The position numbers and the translations under genes are program-made. From Neomoorella carbonis (GTDB lineage Bacteria > Bacillota > DSM-521 > Neomoorellales > Neomoorellaceae): 64,000 bases of DNA. Below, piece by piece: positions 8,993-16,108 of the stretch (its first letter is position 1; every line of letters begins with the position of its first letter). The stretch lies in assembly GCF_045278715.1 (NCBI RefSeq), contig NZ_CP136420.1:558001-622000 (forward strand). Direction: 5' to 3'. Under the pieces are notes generated by a model, which saw only the letters and a list, made by a program, of their open reading frames with translations, did no database searches and was not told where the DNA came from.

Positions 8993-9781
8993 ATGCCAAA
9001 ATTCGCCGCCAATCTGACCATGCTGTTTACGGAAGTGCCTTTCTTGGAGCGCTTTAAGGCCGCGCAGGAAGCAGGCTTCAAAGCAGTGGAGTTTCTTTTC
9101 CCGTATGAACAGAGCATAGACGCGGTTAAAGGGGCAGTGGAAGAAAACAACCTTGAGGTGGTGCTCTTCAACCTGCCCGCCGGCGACTGGTCCGCCGGCG
9201 AACGCGGCATTGCCGCCAACCCGCAGCGGAGGGAAGAATTCCGTGAAGGGGTGAAGCGGGCGGTGGCCTGGGCCCGGGCCTTAGGCGTGCCGCGGCTGAA
9301 CTGCCTTGCCGGCAAGAGGTTAGACGCCTACACTTTTGCAGAGCAGTGGCAGGCGCTGGTAGACAACGTCCGCTATGCGGCTGGAGTTCTGGGAGAATAT
9401 GGTTTAAACCTCATGGTGGAACCCTTAAACCATTACGACGTACCGGGTTTCTTACTTAACACGACCGGACAGGTTTTGCAACTACTTGCCGAGGTTGACA
9501 TGCCCAATGTTTATTTACAGTACGACATTTATCACGCCCAGAAAGAAGAAGGAAATCTGACGGTTATCCTGCGCGAGCAGCTGGCGAAGATCGGCCACAT
9601 CCAGATCGCCGACAACCCCGGCCGGCACCAGCCGGGCACGGGCGAGATTAATTATCCTTTCCTGCTGCGGGAGCTGGACAACCTGGGTTATAAGGGGTAT
9701 GTGTCCCTGGAATACATTCCGGTGCCGGACACCCGCCGGTCTTTAGATTGGGTGGCAGCGTACGGATACAGCCTGGGTTAA
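8993..9781 (+). CDS. hyi: Hydroxypyruvate isomerase-like TIM-barrel protein (Hyi/YgbM family)
   Basis: AP-endonuclease-2-like TIM barrel of 262 residues. Hyi interconverts hydroxypyruvate and tartronate semialdehyde. Metal-ligand glutamates are visible in MVEPLN and near the end in VSLEYIP, with a His in the HIQIADNPGRHQPGTGE stretch that typifies Hyi proteins. GGGAGG lies 10 bases before ATG 8993. The next gene encodes a tartronate-semialdehyde-reductase-like enzyme, which supports the assignment. The 132 bp before it are AT-rich and hold no recognisable gene. Confidence 0.8.
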   Translation: MPKFAANLTMLFTEVPFLERFKAAQEAGFKAVEFLFPYEQSIDAVKGAVEENNLEVVLFNLPAGDWSAGERGIAANPQRREEFREGVKRAVAWARALGVPRLNCLAGKRLDAYTFAEQWQALVDNVRYAAGVLGEYGLNLMVEPLNHYDVPGFLLNTTGQVLQLLAEVDMPNVYLQYDIYHAQKEEGNLTVILREQLAKIGHIQIADNPGRHQPGTGEINYPFLLRELDNLGYKGYVSLEYIPVPDTRRSLDWVAAYGYSLG

Positions 9782-9866
9782 TCTGGCAATGCGTCAGCGC
9801 CTTTGAAGATGGTGGCGCCTGGTGGTATTAAAAGCTGGCAAAAATCTTAGGGAAAGGGGTAAAAAG

Positions 9867-10757
9867 ATGAGTAAAATTGGCTTCATAGGACTGGGCATCA
9901 TGGGCAAGCCCATGAGTAAAAACCTGCTGAAGGCTGGCTATGAGCTGGTAGTATATGATATTATTAAAGAAGCAGTAGACGATGTAGTGGCCGCCGGTGC
10001 GGAACCGGCTGCCTCCTGCCGGGAGGTTGCCGAACGCTGCGATAAGTTTATCACCATGCTGCCCAATTCCCCCCACGTCAGGGAGGCTGTCCTGGGGCTG
10101 GACGGCTTGCTTGAGGGCGCTCGCCCCGGATCCATCTTGATCGATATGAGTTCCATCGACCCAATGGTCAGCAGGGAAATAGCCGGCAAGCTGGCTGAAA
10201 AGGGCGTGCGCATGCTGGATGCACCGGTGAGCGGCGGTGAACCCAAGGCCATCGACGGCACTTTGTCGATAATGGTCGGAGGTAAGCAAGAAGACTTTGA
10301 TGAATGTTATAATATATTAAAGGCCATGGGTTCTTCCGTAGTCCGCGTCGGTGACATAGGCGCCGGCAATGTAACCAAGCTGGCCAACCAGATCATCGTC
10401 GCCCTGAACATCGCCGCCATGTCCGAAGCCCTGGTCCTGGCCACCAAAGCCGGTGTCGACCCGGAACTGGTCTACCAGGCTATCCGCGGCGGTCTGGCCG
10501 GCAGCACAGTGCTGGACGCCAAGGCGCCCCTGGTGCTGGCCGGGCAGTTCAAGCCCGGTTTCCGGATCAACTTGCATATCAAAGACCTGGCCAATGCTCT
10601 GTCGGCCGGGCATGAAGCAGGGGTGCCCCTGCCCCTGACGGCGACGGTTATGGAAATTCTCCAGGCCTTGAAGATTGACGGTCTGGGAGACGCCGACCAC
10701 GGGGCCATCATTCGCTTCTACGAGAAGCTGGCACAGGTTGAGGTAAGAAAGCACTAA
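9867..10757 (+). CDS. garR: Tartronate semialdehyde reductase-like beta-hydroxyacid dehydrogenase
   Basis: NAD(P)-binding 6-phosphogluconate-dehydrogenase-like enzyme of 296 residues. Features are GFIGLGIMGKPM at the N-terminus, the substrate-binding DAPVSGGEPKA near residue 118, and the catalytic lysine in GNVTKLANQ near residue 170. It would reduce tartronate semialdehyde to glycerate, the expected partner of a GarL-type aldolase and Hyi. The frame extends to GTG 9822, but ATG 9867 follows an AAGGGG site and starts directly at the Rossmann fold. 3-hydroxyisobutyrate dehydrogenase is the main alternative; context favours GarR. Confidence 0.8.
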   Translation: MSKIGFIGLGIMGKPMSKNLLKAGYELVVYDIIKEAVDDVVAAGAEPAASCREVAERCDKFITMLPNSPHVREAVLGLDGLLEGARPGSILIDMSSIDPMVSREIAGKLAEKGVRMLDAPVSGGEPKAIDGTLSIMVGGKQEDFDECYNILKAMGSSVVRVGDIGAGNVTKLANQIIVALNIAAMSEALVLATKAGVDPELVYQAIRGGLAGSTVLDAKAPLVLAGQFKPGFRINLHIKDLANALSAGHEAGVPLPLTATVMEILQALKIDGLGDADHGAIIRFYEKLAQVEVRKH

Positions 10758-10778
10758 ACGCGGGAAGTTATTTTGGAA

Positions 10779-10817
10779 GGTCCAGGCCACGCCTGTAAGC
10801 CGCCTGGACCTTACTTT
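10779..10817 (+). terminator. Probable intrinsic terminator of the catabolic genes
   Basis: GGTCCAGGC (10779-10787) pairs perfectly with GCCTGGACC (10802-10810), followed by TTACTTT. It lies between the garR-like gene and the regulator gene. The T-tract is short, so termination may be partial. Confidence 0.6.
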
Positions 10818-10956
10818 AAATGCTTAAACCTCCGTGTTACTGCGGGCGGCTGTGCTGTCAACCAGGCTTATGTCGCTGAAGTAGTACTTGTAAAAGAAGT
10901 TGTGAGTTGATAAGACAGCGAGGCCGGAGAACATTTGGTATAGGTGTGTGAATAAT

Positions 10957-11679
10957 ATGAAAGACAGGCTTGTTATCAGGAAGAAGAAAATGTATGAAGA
11001 AGTGGTGGAGCGCATCATCCAGTTGATTAAAAAAGGTGAGTATAAAGTAGGGGACCGGCTGCCGCCCGTGCAAGAATTGAGCGAAATGTTCGGGGTGGGT
11101 ACTCCTACTTTAAGGGAAGGCCTTTCTGTTCTGGCTTCGAGCGGCATCCTGGAGATAAGACACGGTAACGGTATTTTTGTCAAGCGCTTCCCTTTAGAGC
11201 CGGAGGACCTGCTGGCGCAATTAAACGAGGTCGAGTACGAGCAGCTCCTCTCCTGGGTGGAGTTTCGCCGGGCGCTGGAAGCCGAGGCCGCTGCCCTGGC
11301 CGCCGAAAGGCGCGAGGAAACTGACCTTGACGCCATGGAAGCGGCAGAAAAAAGGCTGGAAGAGGAGATAACCAGGGGAGAAATCACCATCGAACCTGAC
11401 TACCAGTTTCATAACAGTATAGCCTTAGCTACCAAGAATCCTATTTTCATTCAGACTGCTACCACAATCGAGCATATCCTGCGGCAGTATTTTCAATTGA
11501 GTTTACGGTACGGCAGGACCTTCCCCTGGCACCGGGAACTGGTGGTGACCGAACACCGGAAAATATTGGAGCACATTCGTAAAAGAAGGCCGCGGGAAGC
11601 GCGCAATGCCATGCTGGAGCACCTCAACAACGTCGCCGGACGGGTGAAGCTTTTAGAGAGCCTGGCCAGGGGTGAGTAG
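10957..11679 (+). CDS. FadR-subfamily GntR transcriptional regulator
   Basis: About 240 residues: N-terminal winged helix (KVGDRLPPVQELSEMFGVGTPTLREGLSVLASSGILEI region, residues about 28-70) and a C-terminal FCD ligand-binding domain with the metal-site pattern Asp-x3-His (DYQFHNSIAL) and a later EHRKIL histidine. FadR-type regulators commonly sense the organic acid whose genes they control, so this is the likely regulator of the upstream enzymes and transporter. The start could be GTG 10948 or ATG 10957; both have a weak Shine-Dalgarno. GTTGATAA at 10906-10913 matches a half of the palindrome at 34-61. Confidence 0.85.
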   Translation: MKDRLVIRKKKMYEEVVERIIQLIKKGEYKVGDRLPPVQELSEMFGVGTPTLREGLSVLASSGILEIRHGNGIFVKRFPLEPEDLLAQLNEVEYEQLLSWVEFRRALEAEAAALAAERREETDLDAMEAAEKRLEEEITRGEITIEPDYQFHNSIALATKNPIFIQTATTIEHILRQYFQLSLRYGRTFPWHRELVVTEHRKILEHIRKRRPREARNAMLEHLNNVAGRVKLLESLARGE

Positions 11680-11748
11680 ATAGAGGAACTTTAGCCGGCA
11701 GAAGCTGGCGTTTAATCCATTCTTAGTTTAAATTTAATTCAATTTTAA

Positions 11749-11866
11749 AGAGGGCTTAATACAATTATAACGCCGGCGTGCTATTATATACGCGAGCAAA
11801 GCCCTCTGACCTCCTTTTTAATATATATACCCTACCACACCCGGATTGCACCGGGTTGTTTTTTTA
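11749..11866 (+). terminator. Two stem-loops after the regulator gene; the second is a clear intrinsic terminator
   Basis: AGAGGGCTT (11749-11757) pairs with AAGCCCTCT (11799-11807) around 41 bases, followed by a short T run at 11815-11819. A second hairpin, ACCCGG (11839-11844) with CCGGGT (11851-11856), is followed directly by TGTTTTTTTT. Together they isolate the catabolic cluster from the riboswitch unit downstream. Confidence 0.65.
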
Positions 11867-11889
11867 TTGCCCCAAAAAGATGGTATATT

Positions 11890-11918
11890 TTGCAGGAAAA
11901 AAAACGTAAATGTCGAAT
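11890..11918 (+). promoter_or_regulatory. Candidate promoter of the riboswitch transcript
   Basis: TTGCAG (11890-11895), a 17-bp spacer and TCGAAT (11913-11918) would start transcription at about 11925, which is where the riboswitch P1 stem begins. Both hexamers are imperfect. Confidence 0.4.
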
Positions 11919-11924
11919 AGCGTA

Positions 11925-12025
11925 CAAGGTTACCGCTCAAGGCAAACCCCGCCGAAAGGGGGGGACGCAAAGCCATGGGTCTAAGGCTTTTTATAAGCTA
12001 AGATCGCCAGGCTGCCGGTACCTTG
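11925..12025 (+). promoter_or_regulatory. Cyclic-di-GMP-I (GEMM-I) riboswitch
   Basis: The conserved GEMM-I core is readable in order: GGCAAACC, a GAAA tetraloop hairpin (CCGCCGAAAGGGGGG region), GGGACGCAAAGCC, then GGGTCTAAGG and a second arm ending ATCGCCAGGCTGCCGG. The ends close as P1: CAAGGTTACC (11925-11934) with GGTACCTTG (12017-12025), one base bulged. GEMM-I aptamers bind c-di-GMP and control motility, surface and envelope genes. Here the expression platform is a terminator at 12056-12094, and the controlled gene is the small ORF at 12177. Whether ligand turns expression on or off cannot be read with certainty. Confidence 0.85.
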
Positions 12026-12055
12026 ATGCTGCTGTAATTTTTAAGCATTAAGACA

Positions 12056-12094
12056 GGGGCGGCCTTTGGCGATGGAGGCCGTCCTATATTTTTG
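12056..12094 (+). terminator. Intrinsic terminator of the c-di-GMP riboswitch
   Basis: A 9-bp stem, GGGCGGCCT (12057-12065) with AGGCCGTCC (12076-12084) including one G-T pair, is followed by TATATTTTTG. It lies 30 bases after the aptamer. An ATGCT/AGCAT pairing between them (12026-12048) may take part in switching. Confidence 0.75.
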
Positions 12095-12176
12095 TAACTA
12101 TAACTAACGGCTGCTGCGTGCATGTGATCATTGCCGGGAAGGGGTAAATTAATGAATAAAACGGGGTTATTATCTG

Positions 12177-12404
12177 ATGGCCAGCCGGGATAAACTTGTT
12201 AACCTGGAAGTACTGGAAGCCCTCCTGGACGATTACCTGCGACGCAAGACTTTGCCGGCAACTTATAAAAACTATCTATTAAGGTTAATCGAAGGCCAGG
12301 TCGACATACTTGTTCACAATCTTTTACAAAAGGTTGATAGCGAGGACATTAATCAACCTGGCCGGTGCGCTAAATTGTCACAGTCCGGTGGGCAGAAAAC
12401 TTGA
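12177..12404 (+). CDS. Small protein of unknown function under c-di-GMP riboswitch control
   Basis: 75 residues, soluble, with two amphipathic helical stretches (residues about 6-25 and 28-52) and a polar tail; no signal peptide, membrane segment or motif I recognise. ATG 12177 is the first usual start after an in-frame stop at 12153. The good Shine-Dalgarno (GGGAAGGGG) is instead placed for ATG 12152, which opens a 13-codon frame in another phase that overlaps the start of this gene, so translational coupling is possible. Coding status rests on length, position after the riboswitch and absence of other candidates. Confidence 0.55.
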   Translation: MASRDKLVNLEVLEALLDDYLRRKTLPATYKNYLLRLIEGQVDILVHNLLQKVDSEDINQPGRCAKLSQSGGQKT

Positions 12405-12429
12405 CAGAACCGGAGCTATCTGCTAATAT
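12401..12429 (+). promoter_or_regulatory. Promoter of tRNA-Gly
   Basis: TTGACA (12401-12406), 17-bp spacer, TAATAT (12424-12429); the -35 box overlaps the stop codon of the small gene. Transcription would start about 30 bp before the tRNA. Confidence 0.7.
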
Positions 12430-12465
12430 ATCGCTACGGAAAGCGCGGTAGTGCCTGAATAACGG

Positions 12466-12540
12466 GCGGAAGTAGCTCAGGGGTAGAGCATCGCCTTGCC
12501 AAGGCGAGGGTCGCGGGTTCAAATCCCGTCTTCCGCTCCA
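12466..12540 (+). tRNA. tRNA-Gly (GCC anticodon)
   Basis: Complete 75-nt cloverleaf with encoded CCA. The acceptor stem GCGGAAG pairs with CTTCCGC; the anticodon arm TCGCCTTGCCAAGGCGA has loop TTGCCAA with anticodon GCC; the T arm GCGGGTTCAAATCCCGT has the standard GTTCAAATC loop. It stands alone, not in a tRNA cluster. Confidence 0.97.
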
Positions 12541-12558
12541 TATTTTTGGCTTGGGGGG

Positions 12559-12625
12559 ACCTCGGATCGGGTTTTTACCTGTCCGAGGTGTTATTCTACT
12601 AGCTTGTTTTTTAGTAGGCGTGGCA
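12559..12625 (+). terminator. Hairpins after tRNA-Gly, probable terminator region
   Basis: ACCTCGGA (12559-12566) pairs perfectly with TCCGAGGT (12582-12589), and a second CTACTA/TAGTAG hairpin encloses a run of six T. The remaining bases to 12736 hold no gene that I can see; they form the tig leader. Confidence 0.5.
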
Positions 12626-12736
12626 GGAAAAGGTAGATAAAACGGCGAAATAAAAGTGGTGATAGTATTTTAAGCTTAGTGGATGGTCATAATGAATGGC
12701 GTCCAGCAGTCGGGAGCAGGGAGGAGCAAGTAAGTA

Positions 12737-14071
12737 ATGAAGGCAACTGTCGAGAAGTTAGATAAGCATCAGGTACTTCTGGAAATCGAAGTTGAAGCAC
12801 CCAGGGTACAGAAAGCCCTGGATCAAGCTTACCGCCGGCTGGTAAAGAGGGTGAACATCCCCGGTTTCAGGAAAGGCAAGGCACCGCGTTTTATCCTGGA
12901 ACGGTATATCGGCAAAGAGCCTATCTATAATGAGGCGGCAGAAATTGTTATTCCACCGGCCTATGAAGAAGCAGTAGCCGAGCACCAGCTGGAACCCATC
13001 GACCGCCCCGAAGTGGAAATAGTCAAGGTGGAAGAAGGCGAGCCCTTAATCTTCAAGGCCAAAGTCGAAGTCAAGCCGGAAGTCCAACTGGGCACCTACA
13101 AGGGCGTGGAAGTCGAACGGCCGGAAGTAAAAGTTAGCGAGGAAGATGTCGACGCCTACCTGAAAAGCTTGCAGGAGCGTTATGCTACCCTCAAGAACAT
13201 CGAAGATGAACCGGCAGCAGCAGGGGATATTGTCGTCATTGATTTTAAAGGAACGGTAGAAGGCCAGCCTTATCCAGGTTTAGAAGGCAATAATTATACT
13301 CTGGAATTGGGTTCGGGTACCTTTGTTCCCGGCTTTGAGGAACAGCTGGTGGGTGCCCGGCTAAACGAGGAACGCACCATTACCATTACCTTCCCTGCCG
13401 ACTACCACAAAGAAGACCTGGCAGGCAAGGAAGCCGTCTTCCAGGTTACCATCCGGGGCATTAAACGAAAAGAGCTGGCCCCCCTGGATGATGAATTTGC
13501 CAAAGATGTCAGCGAGTGTGAGACGCTGGCCGAACTGCGCCAGGATATCCGTCGCCGGCTGGAAGAGAGGCGGCGGCAGGAAATAGATGCCGCTGTAAGG
13601 CAAGCCGTGGTGGCCAAGGCCGTAGAGGCAGCTACGGTGGATTTACCGGAAGTCATGGTTAAACGGCGCATCGAAGCCCGGCTCAGGGAACTGGAACGTA
13701 GCCTGCATGCCAGGAAAATAACCCTGGAGGAGTTCTTAAATAGTAATGGTAAGACTATGGATGATTTAAAGAAAGAATTCCAGCCCGCTGCGGAAAGGGA
13801 TGTAAAGACCGAGCTGGTGCTGGAAGCTATTGCCAAGGCTGAAAATATTGCGGCCACGGAAGAAGACCTTGAGGCGGAAATTGAGAAAATGGCCCGGATG
13901 TTCCGCCAGGATCCGGACGAAGTACGGAAGAATTTGGGCGACTTGTCCTTCCTGAAATACGATATAATGATTAAAAAGACCATTGATTTTCTGGTAGAGA
14001 ACAGTGTGGCCGTACCTCCCCGGGAAGGCGGCGAAGAGGAGACAGGAGAAACTGCTGCAACGGAAGGCTAA
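12737..14071 (+). CDS. tig: Trigger factor, ribosome-associated chaperone and prolyl isomerase
   Basis: 444 residues. The N-terminal ribosome-binding domain carries the signature GFRKGKAPRF near residue 43; an FKBP-type PPIase domain (residues about 160-245, with VIDFKGTVEGQPYPGLEG) and the long C-terminal helical chaperone arms follow. It binds nascent chains at the exit tunnel by contact with L23. It is followed by clpP and clpX, the usual bacterial order. GGGAGGAG lies upstream of ATG 12737. Confidence 0.97.
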   Translation: MKATVEKLDKHQVLLEIEVEAPRVQKALDQAYRRLVKRVNIPGFRKGKAPRFILERYIGKEPIYNEAAEIVIPPAYEEAVAEHQLEPIDRPEVEIVKVEEGEPLIFKAKVEVKPEVQLGTYKGVEVERPEVKVSEEDVDAYLKSLQERYATLKNIEDEPAAAGDIVVIDFKGTVEGQPYPGLEGNNYTLELGSGTFVPGFEEQLVGARLNEERTITITFPADYHKEDLAGKEAVFQVTIRGIKRKELAPLDDEFAKDVSECETLAELRQDIRRRLEERRRQEIDAAVRQAVVAKAVEAATVDLPEVMVKRRIEARLRELERSLHARKITLEEFLNSNGKTMDDLKKEFQPAAERDVKTELVLEAIAKAENIAATEEDLEAEIEKMARMFRQDPDEVRKNLGDLSFLKYDIMIKKTIDFLVENSVAVPPREGGEEETGETAATEG

Positions 14072-14124
14072 ATGGCGTAGAAGCGGTTGTGGAAGAAATT
14101 TTTACCACGGAGGTGGGGTAAGGA

Positions 14125-14724
14125 GTGTCAATCCTGGTACCAGTAGTAGTTGAGCAAACCAACAGGGGCGAGCGGGCCTACGACATTTATTCCCGCTTGC
14201 TGAAAGACCGGATCATCTTCCTGGGAAGCGCCATTGACGATCATGTAGCCAACCTGGTGATTGCCCAGATGCTTTTCCTGGAGGCAGAGGATCCCGATAA
14301 AGATATCCACCTGTATATCAACAGTCCTGGTGGTTCCATCTCGGCCGGGATGGCTATCTTTGATACCATGCAGTATATCCGGCCTGATGTTTCCACCATT
14401 TGTGTCGGCCTGGCAGCCAGCATGGGCGCCTTTCTCCTGGCTGCCGGCGCTAAAGGCAAGCGTTTTGCCCTGCCCCACAGTGAAATCATGATTCACCAGC
14501 CCATGGGTGGCACCCAGGGGCAGGCTGTGGATATCGAAATCCATGCCAGGCGTATCCTGGCCATCCGGGATACATTAAACCGTATTTTGAGCGACATTAC
14601 CGGTAAACCGGTAGAACAGATTGCCAGGGACACCGACCGCGATCATTTCATGACCGCTCAGGAAGCGAAGGAGTACGGTTTAATTGACGAGGTGATCACC
14701 AAGCGCGAGTTGCCCGGTAAATAG
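14125..14724 (+). CDS. clpP: ATP-dependent Clp protease proteolytic subunit
   Basis: Serine protease of 199 residues forming tetradecameric barrels. The catalytic Ser99 is in GLAASMGAF, His124 in MIHQP, and the Asp lies in the DTDRD stretch near residue 172. GTG start 14125 is chosen because the protein then begins like other ClpPs (hydrophobic start then VEQTNRGERAYDIYSRLL) with GGAGG 11 bases before. Followed after 23 bp by clpX, its unfoldase. Confidence 0.98.
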   Translation: MSILVPVVVEQTNRGERAYDIYSRLLKDRIIFLGSAIDDHVANLVIAQMLFLEAEDPDKDIHLYINSPGGSISAGMAIFDTMQYIRPDVSTICVGLAASMGAFLLAAGAKGKRFALPHSEIMIHQPMGGTQGQAVDIEIHARRILAIRDTLNRILSDITGKPVEQIARDTDRDHFMTAQEAKEYGLIDEVITKRELPGK

Positions 14725-14747
14725 GGACAGCGAGGTGAACTAAAACC

Positions 14748-16007
14748 ATGTATAAATACACGGATGATAAGGGCCAGCTGAAGTGTTCTTTCTGTGGTAA
14801 ACTTCAGGACCAGGTCAAAAAACTGGTCGCTGGTCCTGGCGTCTATATCTGCGATGAATGTATTGAGCTGTGCAATGAGATAATCGAAGAAGAGCTGAGC
14901 GAGGATCTGAACCTGGAAATGGGCGAGCTGCCCAAACCCAAAGAGATCCGGGAAATCCTCGACCAGTATGTCATCGGCCAGGATAAAGCCAAAAAAGCCC
15001 TGTCGGTAGCCGTTTACAACCACTACAAGCGCATCAACCTGGGCATGAAGATGGATGACGTCGAGCTCCAGAAGAGCAACATCATCATGCTCGGTCCCAC
15101 CGGCAGCGGCAAAACCCTACTGGCCCAGACCCTGGCCAGGATCCTGAATGTACCCTTTGCCATTGCCGACGCCACATCTCTTACGGAAGCCGGTTATGTG
15201 GGCGAGGATGTGGAGAACATCCTGCTAAAGCTCATCCAGGCGGCCGACTACGATGTGGAGAAGGCGGAAAAGGGCATCGTCTATATCGATGAAATAGATA
15301 AAATCGCCCGCAAGTCGGAAAACCCGTCCATTACCCGGGACGTATCGGGCGAAGGTGTCCAGCAGGCCCTCCTCAAAATCCTGGAAGGGACCATCGCCAG
15401 CGTACCCCCCCAGGGAGGGCGCAAGCATCCCCACCAGGAGTTCATCCAGCTGGATACCACCAATATTCTCTTCATCTGCGGCGGTGCCTTCGACGGCCTG
15501 GATAAGATCATCAAAAACCGCATCTCCCAGAAGACGATGGGCTTTGGTGCCGAAATTCACGGTAAAAAGGACATCCAGGTGGGCGATATCTTAAAGCAGG
15601 TCCAGCCGGTCGACCTGCTGAAGTACGGCTTGATCCCCGAATTTGTCGGTCGCCTGCCGGTTATCGTTACCCTGGATGCCCTGGATGAAGATGCTCTGGT
15701 CCGGGTCCTGACAGAACCCCGCAACGCCCTGGTGAAGCAGTACCAGAAGCTGTTTGAAATGGACGGAGTCACCCTGGAGTTTAAAGAAGATGCCCTGCGG
15801 ACCATTGCTAAGGAAGCCCTGAAACGGGAAACCGGCGCCCGGGGCTTGAGGGCCATCCTGGAAGAGATAATGCTTGACGTAATGTATGAGATACCTTCGC
15901 GGAGCAACATCACCAAGTGTATCGTCACTAAAGATGTGGTCCTGCGCAAGGAAGAACCCCTGTTGTTGACGGTTGAAAGGAAGAAGAAAAAAGAAGAAAC
16001 GGCCTGA
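14748..16007 (+). CDS. clpX: ATP-dependent Clp protease ATP-binding subunit ClpX
   Basis: AAA+ unfoldase of 419 residues. The N-terminal C4 zinc-binding domain has CSFC (residues about 15-18) and CDEC (about 37-40); Walker A is GPTGSGKT, Walker B VYIDEIDK, and the pore loop region and sensor II follow. It recognises, unfolds and feeds substrates to ClpP. Full length for the family; a terminator follows. Confidence 0.98.
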   Translation: MYKYTDDKGQLKCSFCGKLQDQVKKLVAGPGVYICDECIELCNEIIEEELSEDLNLEMGELPKPKEIREILDQYVIGQDKAKKALSVAVYNHYKRINLGMKMDDVELQKSNIIMLGPTGSGKTLLAQTLARILNVPFAIADATSLTEAGYVGEDVENILLKLIQAADYDVEKAEKGIVYIDEIDKIARKSENPSITRDVSGEGVQQALLKILEGTIASVPPQGGRKHPHQEFIQLDTTNILFICGGAFDGLDKIIKNRISQKTMGFGAEIHGKKDIQVGDILKQVQPVDLLKYGLIPEFVGRLPVIVTLDALDEDALVRVLTEPRNALVKQYQKLFEMDGVTLEFKEDALRTIAKEALKRETGARGLRAILEEIMLDVMYEIPSRSNITKCIVTKDVVLRKEEPLLLTVERKKKKEETA

Positions 16008-16012
16008 TGCGA

Positions 16013-16043
16013 AAGGCGGTAGCGGGAAAGCTACCGCCTTTTT
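16013..16043 (+). terminator. Intrinsic terminator after clpX
   Basis: AAGGCGGTAGC (16013-16023) pairs perfectly with GCTACCGCCTT (16030-16040), running into a T tract. It ends the tig-clpP-clpX unit. Confidence 0.9.
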
Positions 16044-16057
16044 GGATAAAATCTTCC

Positions 16058-16095
16058 TTTCCGGATAAACTTTAGGTAATCGAGATATCCGGAAA
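16058..16095. promoter_or_regulatory. 10-bp inverted repeat abutting the lonB ribosome-binding site
   Basis: TTTCCGGATA (16058-16067) and TATCCGGAAA (16086-16095) are perfect inverted repeats with an 18-base spacer. The right arm runs into the Shine-Dalgarno AAGGAG of lonB, so the feature could be an operator or an RNA hairpin that limits translation. Confidence 0.5.
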
Positions 16096-16108
16096 GGAGT
16101 AAAGACCA

